Shown here piece after piece: positions 39,044-47,869 of a DNA stretch of 64,000 nucleotides; the stretch's first letter is position 1; every line of letters begins with the position of its first letter. The stretch is from Comamonadaceae bacterium OTU4NAUVB1. GTDB taxonomy: Bacteria; Pseudomonadota; Gammaproteobacteria; Burkholderiales; Burkholderiaceae_C. The stretch lies in NCBI GenBank assembly GCA_024372625.1, contig CP099605.1, forward strand, positions 1,116,001-1,180,000, given 5' to 3'. Below the pieces are notes generated by a model. That model searched no databases and was not told the origin of the DNA. It worked only from the letters and a program-made list of their open reading frames with translations. Made by a program: the position numbers and the translations under genes.

Positions 39044-40336
39044 CTACTTGAAACCGAGCGCGCGCGGCAGCCAGGTGCTCAGCGCCGGCACGAACGTCAG
39101 CAGCACCAGCACCGCCCCGTGCGCCCACAGGAACGGCACGAGTTCGCGCACCAGTTGCGACATCGGCACCTTCGAGACGTTGCAGGTCACGAACAGCAGC
39201 CCGCCCACCGGCGGGGTGATCATCCCCAGGGTGAGGTTGTAGATCACGATCATCGCGAAATGCACCGGGTCGACGCCCAGCTTGATCGCCACCGGCGCGA
39301 GGATCGGCGCGAGCACCATCACGCCGGGCAGCGGCTCGATGAAGATGCCGAACAGCAGCAGGAAGACGTTGACGATGATGAGGAACATCCACGGCGACAG
39401 CTTCATCGAGATCAGCCACTCGGCCATCTGCTGCGGGATGCCCTCGATGGTCAGCACCCAGGCGAAGGACGCCGACAGGCCGATGATGATCAGCACCGAG
39501 GCCGACAGCAGCGCCGAGCGCTCCAGGATGTTGGGCAGCGCCTTCCATTCGAGCGTGCGGTAGACGAACTTGCCGCACAGCAGCGCATAGAACACCGCCA
39601 CCACCGAGGCTTCGGTCGGCGTGAACCAGCCCGCGCGCATGCCCCCCAGGATCACCACCGGCAGCAGGATCGCCGGCAGCGCCTTCCAGCTCGTGACGAG
39701 GATCTCGCGCAGCGGCGGCAGCCGGCCGTCGCCCTTGTAGTTGCGCTGCCTGGAGACGTGGAAGTTGACCGCGCACATCGCCCCCGCGATCAGGAGGCCC
39801 GGCAGGATGCCCGCGACGAACAGCGAGCCGACGGAGACCGTCTCGTCCTGCAGCGCATAGATGATCATGATGATCGAGGGCGGGATGATCGGCCCGACGA
39901 TGGCGGTCGAGGCGGTGAGCGCGGCGGCGTAGGAGCGGTCGTAGCCGGCCTTGCCCATCATCTTGATGAGCATCGACCCCGGCCCGGCCGCATCGGCCAG
40001 CGCAGAGCCGGAGATGCCGGAGAAGAAGGTGAGCGACACCACGTTGGTGTAGCCCAGCCCGCCGCGCTTGTGGCCGACGAACTGCCCGGCGAAGCGCAGC
40101 AGCACCTCGGTGAGCGAGCCGCCGCTCATCAGTTCGGCCGCCAGGATGAAGAAGGGCACCGCCATCAGCGGAAAGCTGTCGATGCCCGTGAAGGTCTCCT
40201 TGAGCAGCACGAGGAGCGGGTAGCTCTCCGCCAGGATCAGGGTGGCGGCCGTGGCCATGCCCAGCGCGAAGGCCACCGGCACGCCGATGGCCAGGAACAC
40301 GCAGGCGGAGACGATGAGAACGATGCTGGCATCCAT
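39044..40336 (-). CDS. TRAP transporter large permease (DctM family)
   Basis: 430 residues, normal DctM length, about 12 hydrophobic helices. Typical segments: FPLMAVPFFILAAELMSGGSLTEVLLRFAGQFVGHKRGGLGYTNV, GPGSMLIKMMGKAGYDRSYAAALTASTAIVGPIIPPSIIMIIYA and GVDPVHFAMIVIYNLTLGMITPPVGGLLFVTCNVSKV. It is the last gene of a dctP-dctQ-dctM operon running leftward and ends only about 45 bp before the glycine riboswitch. The receptor encoded upstream decides specificity. Confidence 0.95.
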   Translation of the reverse strand: MDASIVLIVSACVFLAIGVPVAFALGMATAATLILAESYPLLVLLKETFTGIDSFPLMAVPFFILAAELMSGGSLTEVLLRFAGQFVGHKRGGLGYTNVVSLTFFSGISGSALADAAGPGSMLIKMMGKAGYDRSYAAALTASTAIVGPIIPPSIIMIIYALQDETVSVGSLFVAGILPGLLIAGAMCAVNFHVSRQRNYKGDGRLPPLREILVTSWKALPAILLPVVILGGMRAGWFTPTEASVVAVFYALLCGKFVYRTLEWKALPNILERSALLSASVLIIIGLSASFAWVLTIEGIPQQMAEWLISMKLSPWMFLIIVNVFLLLFGIFIEPLPGVMVLAPILAPVAIKLGVDPVHFAMIVIYNLTLGMITPPVGGLLFVTCNVSKVPMSQLVRELVPFLWAHGAVLVLLTFVPALSTWLPRALGFK

Positions 40337-40346
40337 GCCGCGGCTC

Positions 40347-40859
40347 CTACAGCGAAGCGCTGGCGTTGGCGTCGAAATGCGCGTCGGAGCGGAATTCCCG
40401 CCGCAACACGTAGCCCTTGACGACGAAGGCGAAATGCACGATCAGCAGCACGCCGCCGATCGACATCGCGCTGTAGATGTAGCCGAAGGGCAGCTGCGTG
40501 ACCGCGGTGAGCTGGAACATGGTGCGCTGGATGTAGAGCCAGCCGTACCAGACCAGGAAGCCGAAGAAGGCGAACAGCAGCGCCGCGACGATCGCGCGCA
40601 CCACGACGGCGCCCCGCCCGGGCAGGGCGTCCTGCAGGTTCTCCACCGCGATGTGGCCGCCGTAGCGCAACACCGGCCCGGCGCCCAGGAACGTCAGCCA
40701 GATCATCATGTGGCGCGACACCTCCTCGGCCCATTCGAGCGAATGGTTGGTGAGGTAGCGCAGCGCCACGTTGACGAAGATGATGACCGACATCGCAGCC
40801 AGCAGGAGGATCAGCGCCCAGCGGTTGGCGGCTGTGAAATGGCGCTCGAAGGCTTGCAC
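40347..40859 (-). CDS. TRAP transporter small permease (DctQ family)
   Basis: 170 residues with four membrane helices. The DctQ pattern is visible: NRWALILLLAAMSVIIFVNVALRYLTNHSLEWAEEVSRHMMIWLTFLGAGPVLRYGGHIAVENL, with the Glu-rich loop between helices 1 and 2 and a G-G-H-I-A-V signature. It starts 15 bp after the binding-protein gene and lies 10 bp ahead of dctM, so the three genes are one operon. Confidence 0.93.
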   Translation of the reverse strand: MQAFERHFTAANRWALILLLAAMSVIIFVNVALRYLTNHSLEWAEEVSRHMMIWLTFLGAGPVLRYGGHIAVENLQDALPGRGAVVVRAIVAALLFAFFGFLVWYGWLYIQRTMFQLTAVTQLPFGYIYSAMSIGGVLLIVHFAFVVKGYVLRREFRSDAHFDANASASL

Positions 40860-40874
40860 GGTCCGGGAGGCCTC

Positions 40875-41855
40875 TTACTTGACGTCGGTGATCTTCTTGA
40901 TGTTGTCGGCGCCGAACTCCTTGGCGTACCCGACATAGGCCGGCTTGAGCGCCTCGCGGAAGGCGGCGCCGTCGACGGTCCGCGTGACCTTCATGCCCTG
41001 GCTCTCGAGCAGGGCGATGCCGCTGTTCTCGTCGTCGTTGACCTTCTTGCGCTGGGCCACCGCGGCGGTCTGCGCCGCCGCGACGAAGACCTTCTTGTCG
41101 GCGTCGGAGAGCTTGTTCCAGGTCTTGGGCGACATCAGCAGCAGGGCCGGTGAGTAGACGTGACCGGTCATCGACAGGTGCTTCTGCACCTGGGAGAACT
41201 TCGACGCCAGGATCACCGGGATCGGGTTCTCCTGGCCGTCGACCGTGCCCTGCTGCAGGGCGCCGAACAGTTCCGGGAACGCCATCGGCGTGGGCAGGAT
41301 GCCGAAGGTGCGGTAGCCGTCCATGTGCACCTTGTTCTCCATGGTGCGCATCTTCAGTCCGGCCGCGTCGGTCGGCTTGACGATGTCGCGCTTGTTGTTC
41401 GTCATGTGGCGAAAGCCGTTCTCCGTCCAGGCCAGCGCGACGATCCCCTTGGCGGGGAACTTGGTCAGGAGGTCCTGGCCGATCGGCCCGTCCATGACCT
41501 TGCGCGCGTGGTCGTAGTCGCGGAAGAGGAACGGCAGGTCGACGATGCGGACCTCGGGCACGAAGTTGCCCACCGGGCCGGTGGAGGTGTTGAGCAGGTC
41601 CTGCGTGCCCAGCTGGATGGCCTCGATCTGCTCGCGCTCGCCGCCGAGCGCGGAGTTGGCGAAGTGCTGGCACTTGTAGCGCCCCTGGGTGCCCTTCTCG
41701 ACCTCGTCGCAGAAGACGGTCGAGCCGACGCCGTAGTGCGATTCCTTGGAGGTGGCGTAGCCGATCTTCAGCGTGGTGGTCTGTGCCTGGACGCCGGAGG
41801 CGCCCGCGAAGCCGAGGGCGAGCGCGAGGGCCGTGGCGAGGATGCCGTTGTTCAT
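40875..41855 (-). CDS. TRAP transporter periplasmic substrate-binding protein (DctP family)
   Basis: 326 residues with a signal peptide MNNGILATALALALGFAGASGVQAQTTTLKIGYA, cleaved after AQA or so (about residue 25). The DctP fold is shown by QLGTQDLLNTSTGPVGNFVPEVRIVDLPFLFRDYDHARKVMDG and the binding-site arginine region GLKMRTMENKVHMDGYRTFGILPTPMAFPELFGALQQGTVDGQENPI. Such receptors bind C4-dicarboxylates or other carboxylates through an arginine salt bridge. It is the first gene of the complete TRAP operon, preceded by a 120-bp gap after mog with a GC-rich dyad (GGCGCC near 41881). Confidence 0.93.
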   Translation of the reverse strand: MNNGILATALALALGFAGASGVQAQTTTLKIGYATSKESHYGVGSTVFCDEVEKGTQGRYKCQHFANSALGGEREQIEAIQLGTQDLLNTSTGPVGNFVPEVRIVDLPFLFRDYDHARKVMDGPIGQDLLTKFPAKGIVALAWTENGFRHMTNNKRDIVKPTDAAGLKMRTMENKVHMDGYRTFGILPTPMAFPELFGALQQGTVDGQENPIPVILASKFSQVQKHLSMTGHVYSPALLLMSPKTWNKLSDADKKVFVAAAQTAAVAQRKKVNDDENSGIALLESQGMKVTRTVDGAAFREALKPAYVGYAKEFGADNIKKITDVK

Positions 41856-41975
41856 GGGTCGTGTGTCTCCGGGATGGTCTGGCGCCCCAGCGGCGCCCCG
41901 CCGGACTATGCGTCACCCCGGCCCCGTTTCGCGTCGGGGGTTACACGGACACGGGAGCGAAAAGAACCGGATTGG

Positions 41976-42569
41976 TCAGGCCACCGGCCGGCGCGCGGAC
42001 TTCGGGCGGAAGGCTGCGCAGACCGTCGCGTCGGTCTCCAGGTAGGGCCCGCCGATCAGGTCGATGCAGTAGGGCACGGCGGCGAAGATGCCGGCGACCG
42101 CCTGCGAGCCATCGTCGTCGCGCAGGCCCTCCAATGTCTCGGCGATGGCCTTCGGCTGCCCGGGCAGGTTCAGGATCAGCGCGCGGTCGCGGACGACGGC
42201 GACCTGACGCGACAGGATCGCCGTGGGCACGAAGCGCAGGCCGATCTGGCGCATCTGCTCGCCGAAGCCGGGCAGTTCCTTGTGCGCCACCTCCAGCGTG
42301 GCCTCGGGCGTGACGTCGCGCAACGCCGGTCCGGTGCCGCCCGTGGTCAGCACCAGCGAACACCCGGCGTCGACCAGTTCGATCAGCGTCGCGGCGATGA
42401 CGGAGCGTTCGTCCGGAATGAGGCGCGCCTCGAAGACGACCGGATTGCGCAGGGCGCGCGTGAGCCAGGCCTGCAGCGCGGGCAGGCCCTGATCGACGTA
42501 GACGCCGGTGGAGGCGCGGTCGCTGACCGAGACGATGCCGATGCGCACCGGGTCGAAGGCGATGCTCAC
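41976..42569 (-). CDS. mog: Molybdopterin adenylyltransferase
   Basis: Adenylates molybdopterin before metal insertion in molybdenum cofactor synthesis. 197 residues from a GTG at 42569 that overlaps the darP stop as GTGA. PVRIGIVSVSDRASTGVYVDQGLPAL is the N-terminal block; SLVLTTGGTGPALRDVTPEATLEVAHKELPGFGEQMR is the family nucleotide-binding signature. The C-terminus includes LNLPGQPKAIAETL. The cofactor it supports is needed by nitrate reductases, although none is encoded here. The darP-mog arrangement is typical of Burkholderiales. Confidence 0.94.
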   Translation of the reverse strand: MSIAFDPVRIGIVSVSDRASTGVYVDQGLPALQAWLTRALRNPVVFEARLIPDERSVIAATLIELVDAGCSLVLTTGGTGPALRDVTPEATLEVAHKELPGFGEQMRQIGLRFVPTAILSRQVAVVRDRALILNLPGQPKAIAETLEGLRDDDGSQAVAGIFAAVPYCIDLIGGPYLETDATVCAAFRPKSARRPVA

Positions 42570-43213
42570 GACGCGCTCCGGGTTTCTTCCCCGTCGTCGG
42601 GCGCGTCGGCGTCCCGCCCGGAGAGCCCGGCACGCACGACCTGGAAGATCTCGCGGTAGGCCTTGCCCTGGCGCGGGGCCTCGCCGGCGGGGCCGGCCTT
42701 GAGGTCCTTGCGCGCCTGTCGCACCAGCGCGCGCAGCTGCTGGCTGTCGGTGGCCGGATGCGCCTCGATCCAGCCACCGAACGCGTCGTCCTCGGCGATC
42801 AGGCGGTCGCGCCAGCGCTCGGCCTCGTGCAGGGTCGCGGTTTCCTCGGCGGGCCCGCGATGCTGCTCGTCCAGCGCGGCGCGCACGAGGTCGAGCGTGG
42901 CCGGATCCAGGCCACGCATGAGTTTGCCGATGAACTGCATCTGACGGCGCCGGCCCTCGAAGTTGGTGATGCGGCGCGCTTCCGCCACGGCGTCGACGAA
43001 CTTCTCGCTCAACGGCAGCCTGTCGAACAGGCCCGCGCGCAGGCCCAGCAGGTCCTCGCCGATCTTCTGCAGCTCGGCGCTCTCGCGCTTCAGATCGGTC
43101 TTGCTGGCTTCGTCGGTGCCCTTGAGCTCGCGTTTGAGCTCGAGGTCGAGTTCGCTGCCTTCGGCAACGAATTCGCCGCGCACGTAGTAGCCTTTTTTGG
43201 GTTTGCGGGACAT
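42566..43213 (-). CDS. darP: Ribosome-associated dual-action protein DarP (YjgA family)
   Basis: 215 residues, very charged, all-helical. MSRKPKKGYYVRGEFVAEGSELDLELKRELKGTDEASKTDLKRESAELQKIGEDLLGLRAGLFDRLPLSEKFVDAVAEARRITNFEGRRRQMQFIGKLMRGLD is a near-complete DarP/YjgA signature. The E. coli homologue binds late 50S ribosomal intermediates and helps subunit maturation. The C-terminal 30 residues are acidic and variable. It is divergent from pmbA with 69 bp between starts and coupled to mog by a 4-bp overlap. Confidence 0.93.
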   Translation of the reverse strand: MSRKPKKGYYVRGEFVAEGSELDLELKRELKGTDEASKTDLKRESAELQKIGEDLLGLRAGLFDRLPLSEKFVDAVAEARRITNFEGRRRQMQFIGKLMRGLDPATLDLVRAALDEQHRGPAEETATLHEAERWRDRLIAEDDAFGGWIEAHPATDSQQLRALVRQARKDLKAGPAGEAPRQGKAYREIFQVVRAGLSGRDADAPDDGEETRSAS

Positions 43214-43282
43214 AGGTCGATCGGTGGCCGCAATGGACCGTGTCAGAGAGGGAAAGGGGGGCGCAAGTATCATAGCCAGCAC

Positions 43283-44653
43283 ATGACGACATCCACTTCG
43301 CGCGCCGAATCCGGCTTCGCCTACAGCCGCTCCTTCTTCGAAAACCTGGTCGACTCGGCCCTCGCGCATGCGAAGAAGCTCGGGGCCACCAACGCCGGCG
43401 CCGAAGCCTCCGAAGGCTGCGGCCTGAGCGTGTCGGTGCGCAAGGGCGAGCTGGAGAACGTCGAGCGCAACCGCGACAAGTCGCTGGGCATCACCGTCTA
43501 CATCGGCAACCGGCGCGGCAACGCCAGCACCTCCGACTTCTCCGACGCCGCCATCGCGCAGACCGTGCAGGCCGCCTACGACATCGCCCGGTTCACCGCC
43601 GAGGACCCGCTCAGCGGCCTGCCCGACGAAGCCGACATCGTGCGCGAGCAGCCCGACCTCGACCTGTTCCATCCGTGGGACATCGACAGCGAGCGCGCCG
43701 CCACGCTGGCCCTCGAATGCGAGGCCGCCGCGCTCACGACCGACCGCCGCATCACCAACAGCGAGGGCGCGGGCGTGTCGGCCCAGCAGAGCCACTTCTT
43801 CAGCGCCCACACGCACGGCTTTCGCGGCGGCTATGCCAGCTCGCGGCACTCGATCTCGGTGGCACCGATCGCCGGCAAGGGCGACGACATGCAGCGCGAT
43901 GCCTGGTACAGCTCGATGCGCTCGGCCGACGAGCTCGCCAGTCCCCAGGCGGTGGGCCGCTATGCCGCCGAGCGGGCGCTCTCGCGTCTCGGGTCGCGCA
44001 AGATCAAGACGACGCAATGCCCGGTGCTGTTCGAATCGCCCCTGGCGGCCGGGCTGCTCGGTGGACTGGTGCAGGCCACCAGCGGCGGGGCCCTCTACCG
44101 CAAGAGCACTTTCCTGCTCGATTCGCTCGGCAAGCAGGTGCTGCCCAAGCACATGGACGTCGCCGAGGACCCGCACGTCCCGCGCGGCAAGGGCAGTTCG
44201 CCGTTCGACGACGAGGGCGTGGAGACGCGGGCGCGCAAGGTGGTCGACGGCGGCCGCCTGCAGGGCTATTTCCTGAGCACGTACTCGGCGCGCAAGCTGG
44301 GCATGCGCACCACGGGCAACGCCGGCGGCTCGCACAACCTGACGCTCACCTCACGCCTGACGAACCCCGGGGACGACCTCGACGCCATGCTGCGCAAGCT
44401 GGGCACGGGCCTGTTCGTGATCGAACTCATGGGCCAGGGCGTGAACTACGTGACCGGCGACTATTCGCGCGGTGCGAGCGGCTTCTGGGTCGAGAAGGGC
44501 CGCATCGCGTACCCGGTGCAGGAGATCACGATTGCCGGAAATCTCAAGGACATGCTGCTGGGCATCGAGGCGGTCGGTGCCGATGCCTACAACCACGGCG
44601 CCAAGACGACCGGATCGCTGCTCGTCAACCGGATGAAGATCGCCGGCAGCTGA
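43283..44653 (+). CDS. pmbA: Metalloprotease PmbA (TldE)
   Basis: 456 residues. Partner of TldD in a heterodimeric metalloprotease that digests unfolded peptides and processes antibiotic peptides and toxin/antitoxin factors. GLSVSVRKGELENVERNRDKSLGITVYIGNRRGNASTSDFSD is the N-terminal block, and the C-terminal half contains MGQGVNYVTGDYSRGASGFWVEKGRIAYPVQEITIAGNLKDML. PmbA subunits lack the HExxxH zinc motif that TldD carries; none is seen here, consistent with TldE. No tldD gene lies in the window, so the partner must be elsewhere. Confidence 0.95.
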   Translation: MTTSTSRAESGFAYSRSFFENLVDSALAHAKKLGATNAGAEASEGCGLSVSVRKGELENVERNRDKSLGITVYIGNRRGNASTSDFSDAAIAQTVQAAYDIARFTAEDPLSGLPDEADIVREQPDLDLFHPWDIDSERAATLALECEAAALTTDRRITNSEGAGVSAQQSHFFSAHTHGFRGGYASSRHSISVAPIAGKGDDMQRDAWYSSMRSADELASPQAVGRYAAERALSRLGSRKIKTTQCPVLFESPLAAGLLGGLVQATSGGALYRKSTFLLDSLGKQVLPKHMDVAEDPHVPRGKGSSPFDDEGVETRARKVVDGGRLQGYFLSTYSARKLGMRTTGNAGGSHNLTLTSRLTNPGDDLDAMLRKLGTGLFVIELMGQGVNYVTGDYSRGASGFWVEKGRIAYPVQEITIAGNLKDMLLGIEAVGADAYNHGAKTTGSLLVNRMKIAGS

Positions 44654-44713
44654 GGCGGCACCGCCGGGCCGGCAGCGCATCGCGCGCCGTCGGTGGACGC
44701 GCCCGGGAACGCG

Positions 44714-45160
44714 TCAACCGGCGAGTGCGGTCTTGACGGCCGCGCTGACCTGGCCCATGTCGGCCTTGCCGGCCAGGCGGGTCTTCACGGCGCCCATGAC
44801 CTTGCCCATGTCGCCCGGGCCCTTGGCGCCCAGTTCGGCCACGATCGCCCTGACCTCGACGGCCACCTCGTCGGCGCTCAGGCGCTGCGGCAGGTAGACC
44901 TCCAGCACCTTGATCTCGGCGGCTTCCTTGTCGGCCAGGTCGATGCGGCCGCCCTGGGTGAAGGCGGTGACCGAGTCCTTGCGCTGCTTGACCAGCTTGT
45001 CGACGATGGCGACGACCGCCACGTCGTCGAGTTCGACGCGCTCGTCGACTTCCTTCTGCTTCATCGCCGCGAGCAGCAGGCGGATGGTGCCCAGGCGTTC
45101 GGCGTCCTTGGCGCGCATGGCGGTCTTCATGTCTTCGGTGATCTGGTGCTTGAGGCTCAT
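44714..45160 (-). CDS. GatB/YqeY domain-containing protein
   Basis: 148 residues, standalone YqeY domain resembling the tail domain of the GatB amidotransferase subunit. MSLKHQITEDMKTAMRAKDAERLGTIRLLLAAMKQKEVDERVELDDVAVVAIVDKLVKQRKDS is the helical N-terminal half. VYLPQRLSADEVAVEVRAIVAELGAKGPGDMGKVMGAVKTRLAGKADMG is the GatB-like C-terminal half. The function is unproven; it is usually encoded between rpsU and dnaG, and here it follows rpsU by 145 bp with a terminator in between. No dnaG follows in the window. Confidence 0.93.
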   Translation of the reverse strand: MSLKHQITEDMKTAMRAKDAERLGTIRLLLAAMKQKEVDERVELDDVAVVAIVDKLVKQRKDSVTAFTQGGRIDLADKEAAEIKVLEVYLPQRLSADEVAVEVRAIVAELGAKGPGDMGKVMGAVKTRLAGKADMGQVSAAVKTALAG

Positions 45161-45202
45161 GGGCGTCTTCCTTGGAAATCGAACATCGGGAGAGGTGGAG
45201 GC

Positions 45203-45238
45203 AAAAACAAGGCCGCGGCAGGTTTCCCTGGCGCGGCC
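45203..45238 (-). terminator. Intrinsic terminator between rpsU and yqeY
   Basis: On the minus strand GGCCGCG and CGCGGCC arms enclose a CCAGGGAAACCTGC apical hairpin, followed by TTGTTTTTG. It lies 67 bp after the rpsU stop and should stop most transcription before the YqeY gene, consistent with the different expression needed for a ribosomal protein. Confidence 0.8.
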
Positions 45239-45305
45239 GGTGCGTGTCTCGGTGGGCGTCGCCGGTGCTCGATGGAAGCAGCGGACCGGCCCGGCCTGAC
45301 GGGAC

Positions 45306-45518
45306 TCAGTACAGCTTCTTGGGCAGCTGCATGCTGCGCACGCGCTTGTAGTGGCGCTTGACCGCAGCGGCCTTCTTGCGCTTGCGCTCGGCGGTCGGCT
45401 TCTCGTAGAACTCGCGGGCGCGCAGGTCGGTCAGCAGGCCAAGCTTCTCGATGGTGCGCTTGAAGCGGCGCAGGGCGACGTCGAAGGGCTCGTTTTCTTT
45501 AACGCGGATGGTGGTCAT
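45306..45518 (-). CDS. rpsU: 30S ribosomal protein S21
   Basis: 70 residues, typical S21: [62 protein letters not shown]. Lys/Arg-rich, it binds 16S rRNA near the anti-Shine-Dalgarno region and promotes initiation. It has its own upstream region: a TATAAT box lies about 110 bp ahead at 45628-45633. It is followed by an intrinsic terminator and then the YqeY-domain gene. Confidence 0.97.
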
Positions 45519-45627
45519 TGATGAATCGTTGAATCGAAGTTGGCCCCAGGAGATCGAGGCCTGGCGCCGGGGTTCCTCAACTGGAGAAGTTTTGCGGCCG
45601 TTGAGGGGAGGCCAAAGTGAGCCGGAG

Positions 45628-45633
45628 ATTATA
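45628..45633 (-). promoter_or_regulatory. Candidate rpsU promoter -10 box
   Basis: A perfect TATAAT on the minus strand, 110 bp upstream of the rpsU start, immediately after a GC hairpin (CCGCTCGCG / CGCGAGCGG) at the end of the upstream flavoprotein gene. No convincing TTGACA lies 16-18 bp upstream, so strength is uncertain, but exact TATAAT boxes are rare in such GC-rich DNA. Confidence 0.5.
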
Positions 45634-45650
45634 GCCCGCTCGCGCGGGAC

Positions 45651-46955
45651 TCACGCGAGCGGCTTGAGTGCCTGGGCGCAGGCGAAGGCGCTGGCCCAGG
45701 CCCACTGGAAGTTGTAGCCACCGAGCCAGCCGGTCACGTCGGTCACCTCGCCGATGAAATGGAGACCCGCCTGGCGCTTCGATTCCAGCGTCTGCGACGA
45801 CAGCTCGCGCGTGTCGACGCCGCCCGCGGTCACTTCGGCCTTGCGATGGCCCTCGGTGCCCGTCGGCGTGACGCGCCAGCCGGCGACGCGCTCGGCAAGG
45901 GCCGCCAGCGCGCGATCGGCGGCCTCGTTGATGGGGCGCTGCAGCGCCGGGTCGTCGCCGACCCAGGCATCGGCCAGGCGCGAGGGCACCAGCGTCGCGA
46001 GCTCGTTGGCGATGCGCTTGCGCGAGCGTGACTTGGCCGCCCCCAGGGCCGCCGAGACGTCGGTGTCGGGCGCGAGGTCGATGGCCAGCGGCTGGCCCTC
46101 GCGCCAGTAGCTGGAGATCTGCAGCACCGCCGGACCGGACAGGCCCCGGTGCGTGAACAGCAGGTCCTCCAAGAAGGCCACGCGTTCCTTCTTCGCGCCG
46201 ACCTCGATGCGCACCGGCAGCGCCAGCCCCGAGAGTTGCGCGTACGGCGCCCAGCCCTCGCCCGCGAACGTCAGGGGCACCAGCGCCGGACGCGGCGCGA
46301 CCACGCGCAGGCCGAACTGCTCGGCGATGCGATAGCCGAAGTCGCTGGCGCCGATCTGCGGGATCGCCAGGCCGCCGGTGGCGACGACCAGTTGCGGCGT
46401 CTCCACCGGCCCGCGCGCGGTCTCGATGCGATAGCCGCCCGTCGGCAGGGCCGCGACGGCACGCACGGCGCAAGGCTGCCAGCGCTCGACGCCACCGGCC
46501 GCGCATTCGGCCAGCAGCAGGTCGACGATCTGCTGCGACGGTCCGTCGCAGAACAGTTGGCCCTTGTGCTTCTCGTGATAGGCGATGCCGTGCTTCTCGA
46601 CCAGCGCGATGAAGTGCTGCGGCGTGTAGCGCGACAGCGCGGAGCGGCAGAAGTTGGGGTTCTCGCCGATGAAATGACGCTGCGGCGCGCGCACGTCGAT
46701 GTCGCGGTTGGTGAAGTTGCAGCGCCCGCCGCCGGAGATGCGGATCTTCTCGGCCACGCGCTCGGCATGGTCGACCAGCAGCACGCGCAGTCCGCGCTGG
46801 CCGGCCAGCGCCGCGCAGAACAGGCCGGCCGCGCCGGCGCCGATGACGACGGCGTCGAACGACGCCGCATCGGCGGCGCACTGGAACGCAGGAGGAAGGG
46901 GCGCCTGGGCGGCGGGAACCGTGGGGGTGGTGGGGGCGGTGGACGAGTCGGACAT
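45651..46955 (-). CDS. NAD(P)/FAD-dependent oxidoreductase (HI0933/YhiN/BaiN family)
   Basis: 434 residues. Rossmann FAD motif FDAVVIGAGAAGLFCAALAGQRGLRVLLVDHAERVAEKIRISGGGRCNFTNRDID begins near residue 33, after a Thr/Ala/Pro-rich N-terminus. VVATGGLAIPQIGASDFGYRIAEQFG and the C-terminal EVTAGGVDTRELSSQTLESKRQAGLHFIGEVTDVTGWLGGYNFQWAWASAFACAQAL are characteristic. The biochemical role of this widespread flavoprotein is mostly unknown; one gut homologue (BaiN) acts on bile acids. It is monocistronic, and its end overlaps the hairpin that precedes the rpsU promoter box. Confidence 0.92.
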   Translation of the reverse strand: MSDSSTAPTTPTVPAAQAPLPPAFQCAADAASFDAVVIGAGAAGLFCAALAGQRGLRVLLVDHAERVAEKIRISGGGRCNFTNRDIDVRAPQRHFIGENPNFCRSALSRYTPQHFIALVEKHGIAYHEKHKGQLFCDGPSQQIVDLLLAECAAGGVERWQPCAVRAVAALPTGGYRIETARGPVETPQLVVATGGLAIPQIGASDFGYRIAEQFGLRVVAPRPALVPLTFAGEGWAPYAQLSGLALPVRIEVGAKKERVAFLEDLLFTHRGLSGPAVLQISSYWREGQPLAIDLAPDTDVSAALGAAKSRSRKRIANELATLVPSRLADAWVGDDPALQRPINEAADRALAALAERVAGWRVTPTGTEGHRKAEVTAGGVDTRELSSQTLESKRQAGLHFIGEVTDVTGWLGGYNFQWAWASAFACAQALKPLA

Positions 46956-47023
46956 GCCGGGAGAAGGTGGGCGCGACGCCGCGGAGGCCGGAATTCTAGG
47001 CAGGCGCGGGCCGAGCGCCGGAC

Positions 47024-47869
47024 TCAGCGCCGCCGCCCGGCCACGGGCGGGGTGGGCATGGCCCGCGCCGGTGGTTCGGCCGGCCGGGCGGCGGCGGCCA
47101 GGCCGTGGAGGACGTCGCCCACGACGATGACCGAGGGGCTGCCCAGGCCGGCCTGCACGATGGCCACGCCCAGGCGCGCGAGGGTGGTGGCGACGTGGCG
47201 CTGGTGCGGCAGGCTCGCGTGCTGGATCACCGCCACGGGCGTGTCCCCGGGCAGGCCGTGGAGCAGCTCGGCCTGGATGTGCGCCGCCCCGGCCACGCCC
47301 ATGTAGATCACCAGCGTGAGGCGCGCCTCGCGCACCGTCGCGGCCAGCGCGCGCCAGTCGGTGGGGTCCTGGGGGGCGGCCGCGCCGGTCTTGGCGTGGC
47401 CGGTGACGAACACCACGCCCTGGGCGTGGTCGCGGTGGGTCAGCGGCACGCCCAGGGAAGTGACCGCGGCGAGCCCGGCGGTGATGCCGTTGACCACCGC
47501 GCAGGCGATGCCCGCCTGCCTCAGGTGCTCGACCTCCTCGCCCCCGCGCCCGAAGATGAAGGGGTCGCCGCCCTTCAGGCGCACCACCGTCTCGCCCTCG
47601 CGCACGGCGGTGATCATGAGGCGCTCGATGAAGGCCTGGGGCGTGCTCTTGCAGCCGCCTCGCTTGCCCACGTGGACGATGCGCGCGCCCGGGCGCGCGT
47701 GGGCCGTGACGACGGCCTCGTCGACCAGGTCGTCGACGAACAGCACGGTGGCCGCGGCGATGGCGCGCGCGGCCTTGATCGTCAGCAGCTCCGGGTCGCC
47801 CGGGCCGGCCCCCACCAGCGTGCAGCTGCCGGCGGCGGCGGGGGAGGAGAAGGGCGTGGAAGCGGTCAT
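47024..47869 (-). CDS. cobA: Uroporphyrinogen-III C-methyltransferase (SUMT)
   Basis: SAM-dependent methylation of uroporphyrinogen III to precorrin-2, the branch to siroheme and cobalamin. 281 residues; single-domain SUMT rather than the CysG fusion. GSCTLVGAGPGDPELLTIKAARAIAAATVLFVDDLV and VRLKGGDPFIFGRGGEEVEHLRQAGIACAVVNGITAGLAA are the SUMT signatures. The C-terminal Pro/Ala/Arg tail (about 20 residues) is variable. The start overlaps the ybiB stop as ATGA. In nitrate-assimilation operons it supplies siroheme for nitrite reductase. Confidence 0.95.
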   Translation of the reverse strand: MTASTPFSSPAAAGSCTLVGAGPGDPELLTIKAARAIAAATVLFVDDLVDEAVVTAHARPGARIVHVGKRGGCKSTPQAFIERLMITAVREGETVVRLKGGDPFIFGRGGEEVEHLRQAGIACAVVNGITAGLAAVTSLGVPLTHRDHAQGVVFVTGHAKTGAAAPQDPTDWRALAATVREARLTLVIYMGVAGAAHIQAELLHGLPGDTPVAVIQHASLPHQRHVATTLARLGVAIVQAGLGSPSVIVVGDVLHGLAAAARPAEPPARAMPTPPVAGRRR

